From positions 248,001 to 312,000 of the forward strand of contig NZ_CP030055.1 in the NCBI RefSeq assembly GCF_015291645.1: a stretch of 64,000 nucleotides of DNA, in the 5' to 3' direction. This document shows positions 37,062 through 46,411 of the stretch, piece by piece (within the stretch, counting starts at the first letter, position 1; each line of letters opens with the position of its first letter). Position numbers and translations under genes: made by a program. The notes beneath the pieces were generated by a model. That model saw only the letters and a program-made list of their open reading frames with translations, was not told the origin of the DNA and ran no database searches. This DNA is from Bradyrhizobium sp. CCBAU 53340. Lineage in GTDB: Bacteria > Pseudomonadota > Alphaproteobacteria > Rhizobiales > Xanthobacteraceae.

Positions 37062-38708
37062 ATGTCATCGTTTCACGGTCTCACGGATCCGGTCGCGCCG
37101 GCTTTCGGCGCTCGCCGATACCGGCGCCGATCAGCCCTGCTCGCGGCATCAGCCATCTCGCTTCTGAGTTCTGGCGCGGCTTATGCAGCCGAAGCCGGGA
37201 CGAACGATGCCCTGCTCAAGAAGCTGGAGAGGATGGAGCAGCGCATCCAGCAGCTCGAATCTGAACTGAAGCAGAAGCAGGATCGCCCGGCAGCCGATGC
37301 GGACACAAAGCGGACGGCAAAAACGGCAGCGCTGACGAACGCCAATGCGGCGGCGTCCCCTGCCGACACAAAGGACGCGTCAGCCAAGCCCGCGGACCAA
37401 AAAACCGAACCGCAGTCGTCGGACAAACCGGCCAAGCCGAAGTCGAAAGACTTCATGGCCCTGCCGCCGCTGCCGGCGGCGGGAGACAAACCGATCCTTG
37501 GTGTTGCGGATTCTCCGGTCCCTGGTCTCAGCATCGGGGCCTATGGCGAGATCAAGTTCGGCACCATGCAAAATCCAGCCGCGGCCGGTCAATGGCAGAA
37601 GGGTTTTGACGCGGCGAGGTTCGTTCTGCTGCCGACCTATGCGATCACCCCGAACATCATCTTCAACGCCGAAATCGAGTTCGAGCACGCCGGCGCAGGA
37701 TTCGACAACGACGACAAGCTGCACGGCACCGCCGAGATCGAGCAGGTCTGGATCGACTTCAAGATCATCGACCAGTTCAACTGGCGTTCGCCGGGCGTCG
37801 ATCTGGTGCCGTTCGGCTACATCAACCAGCATCACGAACCCACGCAATTCTACAGCGTGAACCGGCCCGAGCTCTACAACAGCATCATTCCGTCGACCTG
37901 GAAGGTCCCGTCCACAAGCGTCTACGGGACGATCACCGAAGACCTCAAATACCAGGTCATGATCAGCGCCAGTAACGAGGATTTCGGCGACTCCTTCGAC
38001 GCCAGGACCGATGCAAAGACCGTCCCCCTTCCCGGCACGGCGTATGCTGCGGGCATCGACGGCGTGAACGCACTCGGATTCTCGCGGCCTCCGCTCGGCG
38101 ATTTCCAGCAGCTCAACAACGCCACGGCCGTGTCCGGCCGGCTCGACTTCACGCCGACGTTCTGGGCCGGCTTCGCCGGCAGCGTCAGCGCCTATTACTC
38201 GCCGAACACGACGCCGCGCGGAGCGCATGACGATTTCGGCAACTTCCTCGGCAGGTCCAGCCTTGCCATGTTCGACGCCGAATTCCGCTACAGGGTGCCC
38301 GACACGGGCCTCGAGCTTCGCGGCGAATATGTCCGCGCCCAGTTCGGGCACCCGGAAAATCTGCGCGCCAACAACGACACGGATCCGACCAACAATGTCG
38401 GCAAGACGATGTACGGCTATTCCGGCGAGATCGCCTATCATGTGCCGCTCGGCACGGTTCTGAACAGCGAGTGGGAGGCTGTGCCGTTCTACCGTTACAC
38501 CTACATGAACCTGCAGACGGGCGGCTTCGCCGGCACCGATGCCAATCTGCCGACGGGCCAGGGTCAGCGGCAGTACCACACGGCCGGTTTTGCCGTGTTT
38601 CCGTCGCCCAAGGTCGTGCTGAAGGCGACGTATCAGCATGTGATCGACAAGAGCGCGACCGGCGCGCTGTCGGATTCGTTCCTCGGCGGCGTCGGGTTCT
38701 TCTTCTGA
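37062..38708 (+). CDS. Outer-membrane porin-like barrel with N-terminal coiled coil
   Basis: The 548-residue product has a signal peptide ending near GAAYAAEAG. A short coiled coil follows (LLKKLERMEQRIQQLESEL, about residues 50-75), then a long Lys/Ala/Pro-rich linker to about residue 145. The rest is a beta-barrel with alternating hydrophobic strands, ending in FLGGVGFFF, the terminal phenylalanine typical of outer-membrane barrels. It looks like an OprO/OprP-type porin, but the substrate is unknown. The ATG at 37062 has GGGGGAA before it. It sits between cytochrome b561 and the flavinylated protein. Confidence 0.85.
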   Translation: MSSFHGLTDPVAPAFGARRYRRRSALLAASAISLLSSGAAYAAEAGTNDALLKKLERMEQRIQQLESELKQKQDRPAADADTKRTAKTAALTNANAAASPADTKDASAKPADQKTEPQSSDKPAKPKSKDFMALPPLPAAGDKPILGVADSPVPGLSIGAYGEIKFGTMQNPAAAGQWQKGFDAARFVLLPTYAITPNIIFNAEIEFEHAGAGFDNDDKLHGTAEIEQVWIDFKIIDQFNWRSPGVDLVPFGYINQHHEPTQFYSVNRPELYNSIIPSTWKVPSTSVYGTITEDLKYQVMISASNEDFGDSFDARTDAKTVPLPGTAYAAGIDGVNALGFSRPPLGDFQQLNNATAVSGRLDFTPTFWAGFAGSVSAYYSPNTTPRGAHDDFGNFLGRSSLAMFDAEFRYRVPDTGLELRGEYVRAQFGHPENLRANNDTDPTNNVGKTMYGYSGEIAYHVPLGTVLNSEWEAVPFYRYTYMNLQTGGFAGTDANLPTGQGQRQYHTAGFAVFPSPKVVLKATYQHVIDKSATGALSDSFLGGVGFFF

Positions 38709-38763
38709 TGCCGATGGGGACGATCCTGCAGGATCTGATCAGGGGACTATGAGTGAGGTGACG

Positions 38764-39234
38764 ATGAGTTGGGTTCGATACACCGTGCCGGCTGCGGCGC
38801 TTCTGTCAGCGGCCTCTCCCGCTTATGCCGTTCGGTATCTGTCGATCGAGGAGGCGAAGAAGGAAGCATTTCCGTCCGCGACACAGTTCTCCGAAGTTCA
38901 GGCGGGCCGGGTGTGGAAAGCGGAAGCCGGCGGCAAGGTGGTCGGCTTCTTCGTGTTCGACCGGGTCGTCGGCAAGCACCTTTTCATCGACTACGCCGTG
39001 GCGCTGACCCCGGCGGGCGCGGTCCACAAGGTCGAGATCCTCGAATACCGGGAATCCTATGGCGGCGACGTCAGGAGCCAGAGCTGGCTCGCCCAGTTTG
39101 CCGGCAAGACCAGCAGCAGTGCGCTCAAGATCAACGGCGACATCAGGAACATCGCCGGCGCGACGCTGTCGTCGACCCATATCACCGAGGGCGTGAAACG
39201 GATATTGGCGGCCTATGGCAATCGCCTCCGATAG
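38764..39234 (+). CDS. FMN-binding-domain protein, probable covalent flavin carrier
   Basis: The 156-residue product has a signal peptide ending near SPAYAVRY and an FMN_bind domain of the RnfG/NqrC type. The flavinylation sequence NIAGATLSS near residues 129-137 has the threonine (T134) on which ApbE would place FMN by a phosphoester bond; the usual Asp of the motif is Asn here. The ATG at 38764 has GAGG five bases before it; an ATG at 38749 would add five residues. Its stop overlaps the apbE start by 20 bases, so the pair is translationally coupled. Confidence 0.9.
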   Translation: MSWVRYTVPAAALLSAASPAYAVRYLSIEEAKKEAFPSATQFSEVQAGRVWKAEAGGKVVGFFVFDRVVGKHLFIDYAVALTPAGAVHKVEILEYRESYGGDVRSQSWLAQFAGKTSSSALKINGDIRNIAGATLSSTHITEGVKRILAAYGNRLR

Positions 39235-40120
39235 CATCCGCCGCGCACGGCCGCTGCTCGGCACCTTCGTGGAGATCGAGGTTGCGGGCGCTCCCAGATC
39301 CGACATGGACGGCGCCATCGATGCCGCATTCGATGCCATTGCACAGGTGCATCGGCTGATGAGCTTTCACGAGCCGGACAGCGATGTCAGCCGGCTCAAC
39401 CGCGACGCCGGCCTTCACCCCGTGAGCGTTCATGCCTGGACGTTCGAGGTGCTCGCCACCGCCATCGAGCTGCATCGTCGCACCAAGGGGCTGTTTGACG
39501 TCACGGTCGCGCCGACGCTGCAGACGCTGGGCCTGTTGCCGCTCCTGAAGGACAAACCGGCGCCGCTTGCTGGGTTTGCCAACGCGATCGAGCTGCTTCC
39601 GGACCATCAGGTCCGTTTTCGATCGAGCGATGTGATGATCGACCTTGGCGGCATCGCGAAGGGCTTTGCCGTCGACCGCGCGGTCGCCGCGCTGCGCGAT
39701 CTCAATATTCCGGGCGGCATGGTGAATGCCGGCGGCGACCTCCGGGCTTTCGGCGTCGAGCCGCGCGTGGTCCACATCCGCGATCCCCGCGATCCCGGCC
39801 GATCGGTCTGCCGCATCGACGTGGCCGACGAGGCGCTGGCTTCGACGGCGCGCCGCGTCGAGCTGTTCGACAGCCGCGAGCCCGGTGGCTCGGCGGTGAT
39901 CGATCCCGCAACCCAGAGGCCGGCGGCCCTGGTCGAGGGCGTCACGATCCGCGCACCGTCCTGCATGATCGCCGATGCCTTGACCAAGATCGTGATGATC
40001 GCCGGGACCGACGCGGGCGAGCTGCTCGAATCCTGTCACGCCGGCGCCTTGCTGATCTCGTCAGACGGCGACGTTCAGATCACCTCCGATTGGCATCACC
40101 GGGTGCACCTTGCGGCTTAG
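39215..40120 (+). CDS. apbE: FAD:protein FMN transferase ApbE
   Basis: Magnesium-dependent enzyme that transfers FMN from FAD to a Thr of exported flavoproteins. The 301-residue product has RPLLGTFVEIEV, MSFHEPDSDVSRLNR, DVTVAPTLQTLG, the metal/FAD-binding DLGGIAKGFAVDRAVAAL and GGMVNAGGDLRAFG. No clear signal peptide or lipobox is seen, unlike many ApbE, so it may act at the cytoplasmic side or be exported differently. It overlaps the FMN-binding gene upstream and the b-type membrane gene downstream. Confidence 0.96.
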   Translation: MAIASDSIRRARPLLGTFVEIEVAGAPRSDMDGAIDAAFDAIAQVHRLMSFHEPDSDVSRLNRDAGLHPVSVHAWTFEVLATAIELHRRTKGLFDVTVAPTLQTLGLLPLLKDKPAPLAGFANAIELLPDHQVRFRSSDVMIDLGGIAKGFAVDRAVAALRDLNIPGGMVNAGGDLRAFGVEPRVVHIRDPRDPGRSVCRIDVADEALASTARRVELFDSREPGGSAVIDPATQRPAALVEGVTIRAPSCMIADALTKIVMIAGTDAGELLESCHAGALLISSDGDVQITSDWHHRVHLAA

Positions 40121-40526
40121 GACCTCCTATCGCTATCCCCTCTATGCGGCGTTCGCTGCGCTGATTCTGACAGGCGCCGGTTGGCTCGTGGCCGACTGGC
40201 GGAAGGACGCCGGTGACGAGATCTGGCAGCAGATTGCCGCCAACATGCTGATGGTCCATGGCGGCGTGGCGATGCTGGCACTGTTGCTGCTCGGGGCCCT
40301 CATTCCGCTGCACGTGCAGCGGTCCTGGCGCGGCGGCAAGAATCTCGTCTCCGGATCGGTCATGGCGGCGTTCAATGCCGTGCTGATCGTGACCGCATTC
40401 GGTCTCTATTATCTGGGATCGGAAGCGGTGCGGCCCTTCATGAGCTGGATCCATCTGGCGACCGGCTTCTCGTTGGCCGTGATGCTCCCGCTTCATATCT
40501 GGCTGGGTCGCCGCCAGCGACGATAA
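40110..40526 (+). CDS. Four-histidine membrane protein (DUF4405-like, probable b-type cytochrome)
   Basis: The 138-residue product has four membrane helices. Histidines H50 and H68, and H115 and H129, lie in helices 2-4 in a spacing that would suit two b hemes (LMVHGGVAML, IPLHVQRSW, SWIHLATGF, LPLHIWLG). It overlaps apbE by 11 bases and uses a TTG start, so it is coupled to it. DUF4405-type cytochromes are known partners of flavin-transfer systems; the family assignment is by pattern only. Confidence 0.72.
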   Translation: MRLRTSYRYPLYAAFAALILTGAGWLVADWRKDAGDEIWQQIAANMLMVHGGVAMLALLLLGALIPLHVQRSWRGGKNLVSGSVMAAFNAVLIVTAFGLYYLGSEAVRPFMSWIHLATGFSLAVMLPLHIWLGRRQRR

Positions 40527-40786
40527 CCTCGGGCTCGAGCTTGTCGGGACGCAAACGCGTCGCCCTCAGCCGTGAAATTGAGTTGGCCGTGACAGAGCCA
40601 CGGGCACGCTTACCCGCATAGTTTCACAGGCCCGTACCATCTTACCCGCGCCATCATCACCTTGGCGTTTTCTACCGGTGACGTTTACCTCGCAATAGGC
40701 ATGCAACTAGGCCTTGCAAAGGAATTAACGCGTAACAAGTCCGACGGGGTCAATCTTCGCTCGTATTGACGAGGGAGCGATATTGC

Positions 40787-43300
40787 ATGTTCCGCGTTTT
40801 TTCCTGCCTGGCGACTGAGCACGATTGGCGGCTCGTTCTGCTCGCTGGCCTGGTTTGCTTCGCGGCAAGCATTGTAGCCGTCAGCATCTTTCATCGCGCC
40901 ATCGCGTCGCGCGCCAGAACGCGGTTGATGTGGATTGCGATCGCCGGCGCCGCCATCGGTTACGGAATCTGGGCGACGCATTTTGTCGCAATGCTCGCCT
41001 ACGAGCCGGGCGTCTCGACCGGGTACGGCCTCGTTCTGACAGCGTTGTCACTCGCCGTGGCGATGATCCTGACGTCAGGCGGCTTCGGAGTAGCCGTGAA
41101 CAATTCCGGCCGCTGGCGCGCAGCTGCTGGTGGCGGCATCATCGGCGCCGGCATCGCAAGCATGCATTATATCGGTATGTGGGCTCTCGAAGTGCCGGGT
41201 CACGTGACCTGGTCGCTTGGGCTGGTGCTCGTCTCGATCGGCCTTGGCATGGTCCTAGGCTATGCGGCGCTTGCGGTCGCCATGGGCCGCAAGGACAAGC
41301 GGGGGACCTTCGTCGCGGCGCTGCTGCTGACCCTCGCCACCGTGTCGCATCATTTCACGGCCATGGGAGCCGTACAAATCATTCCCGACCCGACGCTGCA
41401 AAGCGATACATTATCGCTTTCGCCGGGCTTCCTCGCCGTTGCAATTGCGGGTGTGGCTCTGTCGGTGCTCGGGATGAGCTTCGTCGGCGTCCTGGCGGAT
41501 CGCCGTCTTGCGAGCAGAACCAGCAGACTCGAGGCAATCATCAGCGAACTTTCGCACGCCAGGCAACAGGTGGAAGATTCGCAACGGCAAATCCAGGATC
41601 AGAAATTCAGGCTGGATACGGCCATCAATAACATGGTCGAGGCGTTGTGCATGTTCGATGCGGAGAGGCGACTTGTCGTCAGCAACGAGCGTTATGCCCG
41701 GCTCTATCGACTGCCGCCGGAGCTGCTGATAACGGGGACCCCGCATGCTGACATCATCAGGCATCGCGTCATGACCGGCATCCTCAAGAGCGACACCAGC
41801 GAGGGCGCCGCGGAGCAATTCCTCGCGAAATTGGCCGCGTTGCCGTTCGATACGGTCTCGAGCAGAATCGATGAGTTCGCGGATGGCCGGTTGATCTGCG
41901 TGACGCGACAGCCGATGGCCGGCGGCGGGTGGGTGGCCACGCATCTCGACGTCACCGAGCAGCGCCGGTCCGAGGCCAAGATCGCTCATATGGCGCAACA
42001 CGATGCGCTGACCGATTTGCCAAATCGCGTGCTGCTCAGGGAGCGGATGGAGCATGCGCTTGCCGTGACGCGCAATGGCGGTCTCAATCTGGCGGTGCTC
42101 ATGCTCGACCTCGATCGGTTCAAGGAGGTCAACGACACATTGGGGCACCCGGCGGGCGATTCCCTGTTGTGCGCCGTCGCTGCGCGGTTGCACGAATGCA
42201 CCACGGAAAGCGCGCTGATTGCCCGGCTGGGCGGCGATGAGTTCGCCGTGATCGACTATGTGACCAACCCGGCCGTTGAGGCAGTCGCCCTCGCCGAGAA
42301 CATCAGAAAGGCGCTTTGCGAACCCTTCGATCTCGACGATCACCGGGTCACGGTGGGTACCAGCATCGGCATTGCCATCGCACCGCGCGATGGGGAGGAT
42401 TCCGACGTGCTCATGAAGAGCGCAGATCTCGCACTCTATTCGGCCAAGAGCGGTGGACGTGGCGCATTCCGTTTCTTCGAGCCGGAACTCGACCAGCTCA
42501 TGCAAGTGCGGCGCAACCTCGAACGCGACATGCGGGATGCGCTTGCTAGCGGCGAATTCGAGCTGCATTACCAGCCGTTCGTCAATACCGCGACTGGCGA
42601 GATCCGCGGCTTCGAAGCTTTGCTACGCTGGCATCACCCGCTGCGAGGTCTGGTCCTGCCCGGCGACTTCATTCCTCTCGCGGAGGAGACCGGCTTGATC
42701 GTGCCGCTGGGAGAATGGATCTTGAGGACGGCATGCAGCGAAGCCGCCAAATGGCCCGCCCATCTCAGGATCGCGATCAACCTATCTCCGGCTCAATTCA
42801 GGAGCAAGGAGCTCGTCCCGGTCATTGTCGGCATGCTGGCGAGCTCGGGCGTTGCGCCACACCGACTCGAGCTTGAGGTGACGGAGACGGTCATCATGCA
42901 CGACAGCGAGGCTGTCTTCGCAACACTTGGCCAACTGCGCGAGCTTGGCGTGCGAATAGCCCTTGACGACTTCGGCACCGGCTATTCATCCTTGAGTTTT
43001 CTACAGAGATTCCCGTTCGACAAGATCAAGGTCGACCGCGCCTTCGTCAACGAACTGTCCAGCGCTAGCCCAGACGCACATCATCTCGCGCGAGCGGTCG
43101 TTCGCTTTGCGGTCAGCCTCGGCAAGGTGACGACCGCGGAAGGAGCCGAAACGAAGCAGCAGCTTGATATCCTCCGTGAGGAAGGCTGTGCCGAAACGCA
43201 AGGCTACTATTTCGGCCGACCGATGCCCGCCTCCGGCGTCGCGAAAATGCTGACGCAAGGCGCAAAGCGAGGCGATAAGGCAGCCGTCCAAGCGGCGTGA
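40787..43300 (+). CDS. MHYT-PAS-GGDEF-EAL cyclic di-GMP signalling protein
   Basis: The 837-residue membrane protein begins with a MHYT sensor, about residues 10-245, with seven helices and H-x-x-x-M repeats (ATHFVAML, SMHYIGMW, SHHFTAMGAV) suited to metal, oxygen or NO. A PAS-like segment follows (280-405), then GGDEF with an intact motif but no RxxD I-site, then EAL with EALLRW, NLSPAQF, EVTETVIM, DDFGTGYSSL and K-V-D-R, so phosphodiesterase activity is expected. GAGGGAG precedes the ATG at 40787. It is 260 bases after the redox cluster; a shared redox cue is possible but not shown. Confidence 0.93.
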   Translation: MFRVFSCLATEHDWRLVLLAGLVCFAASIVAVSIFHRAIASRARTRLMWIAIAGAAIGYGIWATHFVAMLAYEPGVSTGYGLVLTALSLAVAMILTSGGFGVAVNNSGRWRAAAGGGIIGAGIASMHYIGMWALEVPGHVTWSLGLVLVSIGLGMVLGYAALAVAMGRKDKRGTFVAALLLTLATVSHHFTAMGAVQIIPDPTLQSDTLSLSPGFLAVAIAGVALSVLGMSFVGVLADRRLASRTSRLEAIISELSHARQQVEDSQRQIQDQKFRLDTAINNMVEALCMFDAERRLVVSNERYARLYRLPPELLITGTPHADIIRHRVMTGILKSDTSEGAAEQFLAKLAALPFDTVSSRIDEFADGRLICVTRQPMAGGGWVATHLDVTEQRRSEAKIAHMAQHDALTDLPNRVLLRERMEHALAVTRNGGLNLAVLMLDLDRFKEVNDTLGHPAGDSLLCAVAARLHECTTESALIARLGGDEFAVIDYVTNPAVEAVALAENIRKALCEPFDLDDHRVTVGTSIGIAIAPRDGEDSDVLMKSADLALYSAKSGGRGAFRFFEPELDQLMQVRRNLERDMRDALASGEFELHYQPFVNTATGEIRGFEALLRWHHPLRGLVLPGDFIPLAEETGLIVPLGEWILRTACSEAAKWPAHLRIAINLSPAQFRSKELVPVIVGMLASSGVAPHRLELEVTETVIMHDSEAVFATLGQLRELGVRIALDDFGTGYSSLSFLQRFPFDKIKVDRAFVNELSSASPDAHHLARAVVRFAVSLGKVTTAEGAETKQQLDILREEGCAETQGYYFGRPMPASGVAKMLTQGAKRGDKAAVQAA

Positions 43301-43312
43301 ACCCTCGCACCT

Positions 43313-43990
43313 TCACTGCAACGGCGGATCGCCGCTGGTGCGCTTCTTGGCGAGGTCCATCTCGGTCACCGCGATCAGGATCTCGGCGCGGGTCTTCAGG
43401 TCAGGCGCTTCCAGCATCGCCTGCTTCTCGGCCGGGCCATAGGGCGACATCATCGCCAGCGCGTTGACCAGCGCCTCGTTGGGTGCGCTCTCGACGCCCT
43501 CCCAGTCGACCTTGAGATTATTGGCCTTCAGGAAATCCGCCAGCGCCACCAAGAGGGCCTCGCGGTTGACCGCTTCCTCGCCCATGCGCGCGGTGAAGTC
43601 GTCGGCGAAGGCGAAGAAATCGACCTTGCACTGCCGGTAGGCCGTCAGCACCTCGAGCTCCTCCACCACCTTGAAGCGCGCAACCCCGGTGAGCTCGAGG
43701 ATGTAGCGGCCGTCGCCGGATTCGGCGAGCTGGGTGATGCGGCCGACGCAGCCGACGCGGAACAGCACCGGCTTGTCGGAATTCTTCGGCGAATGCGTCA
43801 CGTCGGGCTGGATCATGCCGATCAGGCGATGGCCGTCGCGGAAGCTGTCGTCGACCATCTCCAGGTAGCGCGGCTCGAAAATGTTGAGCGGCATCTGGCC
43901 GCGCGGCAGCAGCAGCGCGCCCGGCAGCGGAAACACCGGAATGATCTCCGGGAGGTCGGCGGGTCCGCGATATTCGATATTGATCGGCAT
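43313..43990 (-). CDS. LON peptidase substrate-binding-domain protein
   Basis: The 225-residue product is a stand-alone Lon N-terminal (substrate-binding) domain: LPEIIPVFPLPGALLLPRGQMPLNIFEPRYLEMV, then ILELTGVARFKVVEE. There is no ATPase or protease part. Proteins like this are widespread in alphaproteobacteria beside a thioredoxin, as here, and may act as adaptors in quality control. A GGGGACC Shine-Dalgarno lies before the ATG. Confidence 0.92.
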   Translation of the reverse strand: MPINIEYRGPADLPEIIPVFPLPGALLLPRGQMPLNIFEPRYLEMVDDSFRDGHRLIGMIQPDVTHSPKNSDKPVLFRVGCVGRITQLAESGDGRYILELTGVARFKVVEELEVLTAYRQCKVDFFAFADDFTARMGEEAVNREALLVALADFLKANNLKVDWEGVESAPNEALVNALAMMSPYGPAEKQAMLEAPDLKTRAEILIAVTEMDLAKKRTSGDPPLQ

Positions 43991-44009
43991 CTGGTCCCCG
44001 CGGCGCTAA

Positions 44010-44056
44010 AGCATGATCCGGAAAAGTGTGAAGCGGTTTTCCGACAAGATCATGCT
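44010..44056. repeat. Palindromic repeat AGCATGATC-GGAAAA (family F)
   Basis: Outer arms AGCATGATC / GATCATGCT and inner GGAAAA / TTTTCC. I recognise this as a type frequent between Bradyrhizobium genes. It lies in the 83-base gap between thioredoxin and LON genes. Confidence 0.75.
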
Positions 44057-44073
44057 CCCGAAATGACCTGCGC

Positions 44074-44994
44074 TTACGAAAACAGAATCGTCGACAGGCG
44101 CTTTCGCCCCTCGACGGTTGCATCATCCGTGCCGCCCCAGGCCTCGAAGAACTGCACCAGCTGCTTGCGGGCGCCGTCGTCGTTCCATTTGCGGTCGCGC
44201 TTGACGATCGCAAGCAGCTGCTCGGTGGCGGCCGCCCGGTCGCCCTTCGCGTTCAGCGCGGTGGCAAGGTCGAAGCGAGCCTGATGATCGAGCGGGTTTG
44301 CGGCGACTTTCTGTTCCAGCTCGGTGATCGGCCCGAGCGATTCCGCCTGCTCGGCGAGATCGATCGTGGTCTGCACCGCCTTCACGGCGGGATCGTTGCG
44401 CTTGGATTCCGGCACCATGGCCAGCGTCTGCTTGGCCTGCTCCATCGCGCCTGACGCGGCGTAGCACTTGGCAAGGCCGGCCAGCGCCGCGATGTTGGTC
44501 GCATCGTGCTGGAGGGCCTCGGCATAGATCTGCGCGGCCGCGGCGACATCGCCCTCGGCGAGTACGGCTTCGGCCTCCTGCACGATCTCGGCGACGTTGA
44601 CCTCGCCGGGTGCGGTGACGCCCTTGGTCAGCTTCTCGATGAAGGCGTTGAGCTGGCTCTCCGGCACCGCGCCCATGAAGCCGTCGGCGGGCTGGCCGTT
44701 GACGAACGCGATCACGGCCGGGATCGACTGGATGCCCATCTGGCCCGGGATCGCCGGATGCTGGTCGATGTTCATCTTGACCAGCTTGACCTTGCCCTTG
44801 GCGGCCTTGACCGCCTTTTCCAGGATCGGGGTGAGCTGCTTGCAGGGGCCGCACCACTCCGCCCAGAAGTCGATCAGCACCGGCTGGCGCTTCGATTCCT
44901 CGATGACGTCCTTCACGAAGGTCTGGGTGGTGGTGTCCTTGATCAGATCGGCCGCAGCCGGGCCCGCTCCGTTACCCTGGTCGATGATCGTCAC
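44074..44994 (-). CDS. Thioredoxin-TPR protein (CnoX/YbbN type)
   Basis: The 306-residue product has an N-terminal thioredoxin domain with the redox-active EWCGPCKQL, then TPR-type helices (from about residue 140: AEAVLAEGDVAAAAQIYAEAL, AALAGLAKCYAASG). E. coli CnoX protects proteins from chlorine stress and hands them to GroEL; its domain is redox-altered, while here the full CxxC is kept. A GTG at 44994 with GAGGGG seven bases upstream is preferred over longer starts. It is followed by the LON-domain gene on the same strand. Confidence 0.92.
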   Translation of the reverse strand: MTIIDQGNGAGPAAADLIKDTTTQTFVKDVIEESKRQPVLIDFWAEWCGPCKQLTPILEKAVKAAKGKVKLVKMNIDQHPAIPGQMGIQSIPAVIAFVNGQPADGFMGAVPESQLNAFIEKLTKGVTAPGEVNVAEIVQEAEAVLAEGDVAAAAQIYAEALQHDATNIAALAGLAKCYAASGAMEQAKQTLAMVPESKRNDPAVKAVQTTIDLAEQAESLGPITELEQKVAANPLDHQARFDLATALNAKGDRAAATEQLLAIVKRDRKWNDDGARKQLVQFFEAWGGTDDATVEGRKRLSTILFS

Positions 44995-45273
44995 GGGATC
45001 CCCTCGTCTCATGTCTTGGAATGGCGGGTCTTTAGCACGTCGCCATCGCATATGCTTCGTTTCAGGCCCTAAAATTGGGCCGGGACGGCCGAATTTCAAT
45101 CCATGTCAGCCGATTCGGCAGCTCCGGCCGGTTTTTGGGTCGATTTGACCGTTTCAGGGCTCATATTGGGGCTCCGAAAGCGCATCTATGCCGCCGGTAG
45201 CTGTTGCAATCGCCGTCCGCTTTTGGCATACGACAGCCGTTGCCGGCGCGGTCACGCGACCGACGCACAGGAT

Positions 45274-45348
<75 letters not shown>

Positions 45349-45424
45349 ATTTTTCCCAGAGCATCCAGCTTCATCAGACGGAACCGTGGTTTTCCACGCC
45401 GCTGGCGGCTGGCTTGGGTCTGAC

Positions 45425-46411
45425 ATGACAATTCTCGTCACAGGCAGCGCCGGCCACCTCGGGGAGGCCATTCTGCGGACGCTCCGGCGCCGCGGCTCGC
45501 CTGCGCGCGGGCTCGATCTGAAGCCATCGCCCTTCACCGATGCGGTGGGCTCGATCGTCGATCCCGGCTTTGTCCGGGCGCAGATGTACGGCGTCAGCGC
45601 TGTGATCCACACCGCGACGCTGCACAAGCCGCATGTGGCGACCCACAGCAAGCAGGACTTTGTCGACACCAACGTCACCGGCACGCTCAATCTGCTCGAG
45701 GCGGCTGATGCCGCCGGCGTGAAGAATTTTGTTTTTACCAGCACCACCAGCGCGTTCGGCTCGCAGCTCCGGCCCGAGGCGAGACAGGCGGCGGTGTGGG
45801 TCACCGAGGAGCTACAGTCGGTGCCGAAGAACATCTACGGCAGCACGAAGCTGATGGCGGAGAATCTGTGCGAGCTGTTCTTTCGCGAGCGCGGCCTGCC
45901 CGTCGTCGTCTTGCGAACATCGCGCTTCTTTCCGGAGGACGACGACGATCCGGCGATGCGATCGGCCTATTCGCCGGACAACGCGCAGGCCAACGAGCTG
46001 CTCTATCGGCGGCTGGATATAGCGGATGCGGTCAGTGCGCATCTGCTCGCCGCAACGCGTGCGGGCGAGATCGGCTTTGGCCGTTACATCGTCTCGGCAA
46101 CGAGCCCGTTCACGCAATACCATCTTGCGGCGCTGGCGCAGGATGCGGCCGCTGTCGTGCGCGAGCTCTACCCGGATTGCACGCAGCTCTATGCGGCACG
46201 CGGCTGGCGGCTCTTCTCCGAAATCGACCGCGTCTATGTCAACGAGCGCGCGCGGCGCGAGCTCGGATGGCATCCCGAATTCGATTTTGCCCATGTGCTG
46301 CGCAGCGTTCGGGAGGGCTCTGATTTCCGCAGCACCCTGGCGCGCGAGGTTGGATCGAAGGGCTATCACGACACGCCGTTTGGCGATGGGCCGTATCCTG
46401 TCGCCCCGTAA
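45425..46411 (+). CDS. NAD(P)-dependent epimerase/dehydratase family protein
   Basis: Extended short-chain dehydrogenase/reductase of 328 residues. It has the N-terminal Rossmann motif TGSAGHLGEAIL and the YGSTK pair of catalytic residues (Y-x-x-x-K). The substrate, probably a nucleotide sugar, cannot be named. The ATG at 45425 is chosen because the 13 upstream codons run toward the tRNA without family likeness. It follows the tRNA on the same strand but stands alone. Confidence 0.88.
   Translation: MTILVTGSAGHLGEAILRTLRRRGSPARGLDLKPSPFTDAVGSIVDPGFVRAQMYGVSAVIHTATLHKPHVATHSKQDFVDTNVTGTLNLLEAADAAGVKNFVFTSTTSAFGSQLRPEARQAAVWVTEELQSVPKNIYGSTKLMAENLCELFFRERGLPVVVLRTSRFFPEDDDDPAMRSAYSPDNAQANELLYRRLDIADAVSAHLLAATRAGEIGFGRYIVSATSPFTQYHLAALAQDAAAVVRELYPDCTQLYAARGWRLFSEIDRVYVNERARRELGWHPEFDFAHVLRSVREGSDFRSTLAREVGSKGYHDTPFGDGPYPVAP

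Noticed and set aside
37070..37080. GTTTCACGG at the start of the porin gene as another parS
   Set aside because: Only one half of the palindrome is present.
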